Assembly: GCA_009684515.1 (NCBI GenBank)
Contig: WKKS01000002.1
Coordinates: forward strand, 310,001 to 374,000
Source of the DNA: Geobacter sp.
Lineage (GTDB): Bacteria > Desulfobacterota > Desulfuromonadia > Geobacterales > Pseudopelobacteraceae
Direction: 5' to 3'
Length of the DNA: 64,000 nt
Made by a program: the position numbers and the translations under genes. This document shows positions 60,231 through 64,000 of this stretch, one piece after another. Position 1 is the first letter of the stretch. Each line of letters starts with the position of its first letter. The notes under the pieces are model-generated. The model made no database searches. It was not told where the DNA came from and saw only the letters and a list, made by a program, of their open reading frames with translations.

Positions 60231-62164
60231 ATGGTTCCCACCGTGATCGGCTCTAAATCGGGCGAAAGCTCCCCCGGAACAGCGGCAAGCCATTTATCCA
60301 GGACATCCTCCAGCTCCTTTACCAGCACCGGCTTGGTCAAAAAATCGTTCATGCCGACCTCCATACATTGCTGACGCGCTTCTTCAATCGCGTTGGCGGT
60401 CAATGCCACCACCGGTATGTTGTGGTTCAATACGGCAGAGAGCGGATCACGGATCGCGGTTGTGGCTTGATAGCCATTCATCTCCGGCATCTGGCAATCC
60501 ATCAATACCAGGTCATAATGTGACGACTGCAGCGCCGAAACCGCCAGCAACCCATTGCAGACCGCATCCACCTGATAGCCCAATGACGAGATCATCATCT
60601 TGATTACCCGCCGGTTGGTAGAATGGTCCTCCGCCAGCAGAATCCGGCCCCTGTCGCCTCTGCGAATCAAAGCGGCTTCCTGAAGATCTTTCCCGTCGTG
60701 AACGTCCGGCCTTATTTCCGAAACCGCCTGTTTTTTAAGTTCCACCTCGAAACGAAAGGTTGATCCGACCCCTTCGACACTCTCGACCGAAATAACGGAG
60801 CCCATCAGCGCCGCCAACTGCTGACAGATTGACAACCCCAGGCCGGTGCCGCCGTACTTGCGGGAGGTGGAGCCGTCAACCTGGATGAAAGGGTCAAAGA
60901 TCGCTTCAAGGCGGTCCGGAGGAATACCGATACCGGTATCTCTGACCGTAAAAACCAGCGTTGCGTTAAGATCGGTTTGGGACAACAGCTGCACTCCAAC
61001 GCAAACACTCCCTTTTTCGGTAAACTTGATCGCGTTTGAAGCCAGGTTGATGATGATCTGACTGAGGCGGGTGCTGTCTCCGTGCAGATAAGGAGGGACG
61101 TCCGGCTTGATGCTGCATTCGAAATTCAGGTTCTTTTCGGACGCCTGAAACGTGAGTATCGCCAAGGCATCGTTTACCAGATATGCCAGATTGAAATCGT
61201 GGGGATGCAGCTCCAGTTTTCCGGCTTCGATCCGGGCGAAGGTCAGCAGGTCGTTGATCAATCCCAGCAATAATTCGGAACTTGTGCGAATGATACCGAC
61301 GTATTCACGCTGGGTAGCGTCGAGGTTGGTCTTTCTGAGCAGCTCGGTCACTCCGACGACGCCGCTGAGCGGGGTCCGAAGCTCATGGCTCATATTGGTC
61401 AGAAAAATGCTCTTGGTTTTATTGGCCGCCTCGGCAGTCTCTTTGGCCAGGCGCATCTCCTGCTCGGACTCCCTATGGGTCGTGACATCCTGGCAGGAGA
61501 GAATCATACGCTCGCTAACCAGAGTTGCAGTCCGGGAACCGGCCTCCATATTTAAAACCGACCTTCTCAGAAAAGCAGCCAGATCTTCCAGGGCATCAAT
61601 ATCATGCCAGGATGGTAAAAGCGCGGTTGCCGCTCCGGCCTGCCGGGCTGCTGACAGGCTCTGTTGAAGCACCAGGGAGGTGCTCCATTCAATTCCGCTG
61701 AAGAGTTGCGGAACCATCTGCTTCAATCCCAACAGATAATAGCCACCGTCGCTGCTGGGACCAAAGACGGCATCGGCCGGATGATTTGCCAGGATGTCAA
61801 AAGCCTGAGTTATGTAAGCATATGGCAGATCGGGGATGTCGCTGCCGATGATGCAGCAGCTCTCGAAACCATTTGCGAACATTTCCACAAAAGCGGCCTG
61901 CATCCGTTCCCCCAGATCACCGGACGCTTGCCATCGCGAACAGCAGCCGTAGCTTTCCGTCAGCTGCAGGAGCGAATTTTCGTCACAAGCCCAGTACACG
62001 ACCGTTTCGACATCTGTCAACCTGCGGGTCAGTTCCAGCACGTCCAGCAGCATGGCCCGATACAGCTCCGCAGCTGCGATGTCGCCAATGGCGGCTGCCA
62101 GACGGGTCTTGACCTTACCGGGGAGCGGTTCCCGGGCAAAGATGATCAGCCCTTTTTTACTCAC
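60227..62164 (-). CDS. Chimera: glycosyltransferase-like domain + histidine kinase + receiver
   Basis: 645 residues in an arrangement I have not seen. Residues 1-200 are a complete TIGR04282/DUF2064 glycosyltransferase-like domain (GLIIFAREPLPGKVKTRLAA; IIGSDIPDLP near 107; GPSSDGGYYLLGL; SWHDIDALEDLAAF). Residues 217-235 (ERMILSCQDVTTHRESEQEM) look like the end of a PAS domain without the rest. Residues 250-478 are a histidine kinase: His260 in SHELRTPL, ASNAIKFTEKG (N-box), DTGIGIPPDRL and GGTGLGLSICQQL. Residues 506-625 are a receiver with Asp556 (DLVLMDCQMPEMNG) and a KP near 613. The start is GTG, overlapping the folE2 stop (GTGA). No membrane segment. The sensed signal is unknown. Confidence 0.88.
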   Translation of the reverse strand: MSKKGLIIFAREPLPGKVKTRLAAAIGDIAAAELYRAMLLDVLELTRRLTDVETVVYWACDENSLLQLTESYGCCSRWQASGDLGERMQAAFVEMFANGFESCCIIGSDIPDLPYAYITQAFDILANHPADAVFGPSSDGGYYLLGLKQMVPQLFSGIEWSTSLVLQQSLSAARQAGAATALLPSWHDIDALEDLAAFLRRSVLNMEAGSRTATLVSERMILSCQDVTTHRESEQEMRLAKETAEAANKTKSIFLTNMSHELRTPLSGVVGVTELLRKTNLDATQREYVGIIRTSSELLLGLINDLLTFARIEAGKLELHPHDFNLAYLVNDALAILTFQASEKNLNFECSIKPDVPPYLHGDSTRLSQIIINLASNAIKFTEKGSVCVGVQLLSQTDLNATLVFTVRDTGIGIPPDRLEAIFDPFIQVDGSTSRKYGGTGLGLSICQQLAALMGSVISVESVEGVGSTFRFEVELKKQAVSEIRPDVHDGKDLQEAALIRRGDRGRILLAEDHSTNRRVIKMMISSLGYQVDAVCNGLLAVSALQSSHYDLVLMDCQMPEMNGYQATTAIRDPLSAVLNHNIPVVALTANAIEEARQQCMEVGMNDFLTKPVLVKELEDVLDKWLAAVPGELSPDLEPITVGTI

Positions 62165-62976
62165 CGGCGATCCAACTCTACGGCCGCATAGGCCGAATGG
62201 TTATGGATCGACTCAAAGTTCTCGGTTTCCACCGAAAACCAGGTGATGTTATCGAGGGCCGCCAGGCGGGAATAGGCCTCTCTGACCATGTCTTCAACAA
62301 AACGCGGATTCTCGTAGGCGTGCTCGGTTACGTACTTCTCGTCCTCGCGCTTGAGCAGCGAGTAGAGCGGGCTGCTGCCGCACTGCTCAATCAGTTCCAC
62401 CAGATCCTCGATCCAGATAAAATCACGGTAGCGAACCCGCACCGTCATGATGCTGCGCTGGTTATGGGCGCCGAACCGGGATAGCTCCTTGCTGCAGGGG
62501 CAAAGCGAGGTCAGCGGCACCCGGATGCCGAGTACGAAGTCGAGGGTATCGGTCATCGAGGCGCTGAATTCGCAGGTGTACTCCATCAGGCTTTTGGCCC
62601 CTGATACCGGAGCGGTCTTGTCGATAAAATAGGGAAACTGGATCTCCAGGTGGGCACTGTCCGACCCGAGTTTGCTTTTCATCTCTTCCAGAATTGTTTC
62701 CAGTTTGTCCAGCGCGATCTGCTCACGGTATTTGTTGAGAATTTCCACGAAGCGGCTCATGTGGGTTCCCTTGAAATGGTGCGGCAGATCGACGTACATG
62801 TTGACCCTGGCCACGGTGTGCTGCAGGGTGCGGTTCTTGTCCATCACGACGACCGGGTAGGTGATATCCTTGACACCCACTTTAGAGATCGGAATCCGGC
62901 GGTGATCAGGGCGTTTCTGCATATCCGGCATGGGAGCCGCGACACTTTTTTTATCCGGTTTGGCAGCGCTTGTCAT
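62161..62976 (-). CDS. folE2: GTP cyclohydrolase IB (FolE2)
   Basis: 271 residues. It makes dihydroneopterin triphosphate, the first step in folate and queuosine synthesis. The catalytic-metal cysteines occur in [12 protein letters not shown] (Cys159, Cys161), followed by [20 protein letters not shown]. The N-terminus has [20 protein letters not shown]. The start ATG overlaps the engB stop, and its stop overlaps the next GTG start, so it is translationally linked on both sides. With pabB-pabC in the same window, two folate steps are covered. Confidence 0.95.
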   Translation of the reverse strand: MTSAAKPDKKSVAAPMPDMQKRPDHRRIPISKVGVKDITYPVVVMDKNRTLQHTVARVNMYVDLPHHFKGTHMSRFVEILNKYREQIALDKLETILEEMKSKLGSDSAHLEIQFPYFIDKTAPVSGAKSLMEYTCEFSASMTDTLDFVLGIRVPLTSLCPCSKELSRFGAHNQRSIMTVRVRYRDFIWIEDLVELIEQCGSSPLYSLLKREDEKYVTEHAYENPRFVEDMVREAYSRLAALDNITWFSVETENFESIHNHSAYAAVELDRR

Positions 62977-63569
62977 AGGGCCAGCTCCAGCTCCAGGACA
63001 TTTCCGATCTCTTTCCAGATACCGATGCGCCCCTCCCTGGAAAGCGCCGAGAAAGGGAGCATCATGTTCTTGTCACGCTTGATTGCTTCCGCAATCAGCG
63101 TTTTCTGTTTGGCCTGCTCGTTTTTGGAAAGCTTGTCGCATTTGGTAACCACAATAATCGGCGGAATGTTGTACAGCTCCAGCCAGCGCAGCATCTGCAG
63201 GTCACCGTCGGAAGGAATCCGGCGGATGTCCAGAATCAGCACGACCGCCTTGAGGCTTTCGCGCGAGGATAGATAGCTCTCGATCATCGGTCCCCACTGT
63301 TTGCGCAATGCGGGAGGTGCCTTGGCGTAGCCGTAACCGGGCAGGTCCACCAGCGTCAGGACATGGTTGATATCGAAAAAGTTGATCAGCTGCGTCCGGC
63401 CGGGAGTCGAGCTGGTCCGGACCAGCCCCTTGCGGGCAGCCAGCACGTTGATCAGCGAAGATTTGCCGACGTTGGAGCGACCGACAAAGGCCACTTCCGG
63501 CAACCCCGGAGGTGGATAATCCTTCGGCTTGGCCGCGCTTTTTATGAATTCTGCCTGGTTAACATCCAT
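62973..63569 (-). CDS. engB: EngB/YsxC ribosome-assembly GTPase
   Basis: 198 residues. GTP-binding motifs in order: [16 protein letters not shown] (G1), [14 protein letters not shown] (G2), [10 protein letters not shown] (G3) and [10 protein letters not shown] (G4). It helps build the large ribosomal subunit. Its stop overlaps the folE2 start. The 113 bases between it and the preceding protease gene show no clear promoter or terminator. Confidence 0.96.
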   Translation of the reverse strand: MDVNQAEFIKSAAKPKDYPPPGLPEVAFVGRSNVGKSSLINVLAARKGLVRTSSTPGRTQLINFFDINHVLTLVDLPGYGYAKAPPALRKQWGPMIESYLSSRESLKAVVLILDIRRIPSDGDLQMLRWLELYNIPPIIVVTKCDKLSKNEQAKQKTLIAEAIKRDKNMMLPFSALSREGRIGIWKEIGNVLELELAL

Positions 63570-63682
63570 GTGTAAATCTCCTCTTCAGGCCGCATTATAG
63601 TATCCACCTTCCTGCCGATACAAGCTTTATGCGGTGTCTGGCTGGTACATTATTAGCGGATAATTGATCCGTCCCTGCTATT

Positions 63683-64000
63683 TCAGGCCTTCTCGTACTC
63701 ATTAGCCCATTCCTGCAGCGTTTTGACACGCTGGACAACCGGCGGATGGCTGTAATAAAAATTTGCGTAAAATGGGTGGGTAAACAGATTGGACAGGTTT
63801 TCAGCTGACATTTTGATCAGAGCCGAAGCCAGATCCTGCGGACGACCGGTCAGGTCGGCGGCGTAGCGGTCGGCCTCCCGCTCGTGACAGCGGGAACGCC
63901 AGGCCGAGAAGGGTGTCATCGGGAACATCACCAATGAAGCAACAAAACCCAGCACGACCATCCTGGCCGGCAGGCTGATTTCAGTCGGCAACCCCAGCAA
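63683..64000 (-). CDS. M48-family zinc metalloprotease, C-terminal part
   Basis: 105 residues are visible; the beginning lies beyond base 64000. A membrane-like segment (LPARMVVLGFVASLVMFPMT) is followed by SRCHEREADRYAADLTGRPQ, the third-zinc-ligand region of M48/Ste24-type proteases, and ends with HPFYANFYYSHPPVVQRVKT. The HEXXH motif should be in the missing part. Ste24-type proteins (about 400 residues) are more likely than HtpX because of the YSHPP ending. Located at the inner membrane. Confidence 0.85.
   Translation of the reverse strand: MLGLPTEISLPARMVVLGFVASLVMFPMTPFSAWRSRCHEREADRYAADLTGRPQDLASALIKMSAENLSNLFTHPFYANFYYSHPPVVQRVKTLQEWANEYEKA

Overview
The window reads as a stretch of chromosome from a free-living, flagellated Gram-negative bacterium of the Geobacter type (Desulfuromonadia, formerly Deltaproteobacteria). 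The basis is the flagellar gene order, sigma-54-like promoters, a heme operon in the order precorrin-2 dehydrogenase / ccsA-like / hemA / sfsA / hemC / cobA-hemD, a large uncharacterised protein of a kind I associate with Geobacter, and GC content that looks moderate (not computed). Genus placement is inference. Genes are tightly packed: no gene-free stretch exceeds 300 bases, and I see no tRNA, rRNA, CRISPR array or insertion sequence.

Region 1 (1-30200, nearly all on the minus strand) is a flagellar and chemotaxis block. Reading in the direction of transcription, a cheY-cheX module starts near 30150, followed by a CheX-like protein fused to a degenerate receiver and an AMIN/TPR envelope protein. 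A long flagellar operon starts at flgB (25626) under a sigma-54-type promoter: flgB, flgC, fliE, fliF, fliG, fliH, fliI, fliJ, a motE-like gene, fliK, flgD, a TIGR02530-like gene, flgE, fliL, fliM, fliN, fliO, fliP, fliQ, fliR, flhB. It runs on into cca, a metallo-beta-lactamase-fold gene, an uncharacterised 612-residue protein and a secreted M6 protease. It ends with flgM, which has its own sigma-28-like promoter. A GAF-domain gene, cut by the window edge, lies beyond a terminator.

Region 2 (30200-36732, minus strand) mixes glycogen metabolism and flagellar assembly. An alpha-glucan phosphorylase gene is followed by a second FliK-like protein, a stand-alone FlhB C-terminal domain and a phosphohexomutase, all closely spaced.

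Region 3 (36900-46900) holds ndk, a small unknown gene, the tetrapyrrole operon, two thioredoxin-fold genes, truA, hslO and a small exported Ala/Lys/Pro-rich protein behind a second sigma-54-like promoter.

Region 4 (47000-59462, plus strand) is one probable long operon. It encodes a complete RND efflux system (adaptor, pump, TolC), with tag, a DUF2889 gene and a pabB-pabC fusion lying between its parts. It continues with mlaE, an FAD-linked oxidase, a small membrane protein, maf and yggS.

Region 5 (59466-64000, minus strand) has an M48 protease (partial), engB, folE2, a very unusual gene joining a glycosyltransferase-like domain to a hybrid histidine kinase, and a futalosine-hydrolase-like gene.

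The strongest candidates for something undescribed are the glycosyltransferase-kinase-receiver chimera (60227-62164), the flhB gene without a standard start codon directly behind the fliR stop (around 8760), the CheX/pseudo-receiver protein, the repeat-expanded FliK and the second FliK/FlhB-like pair inside a glycogen operon.
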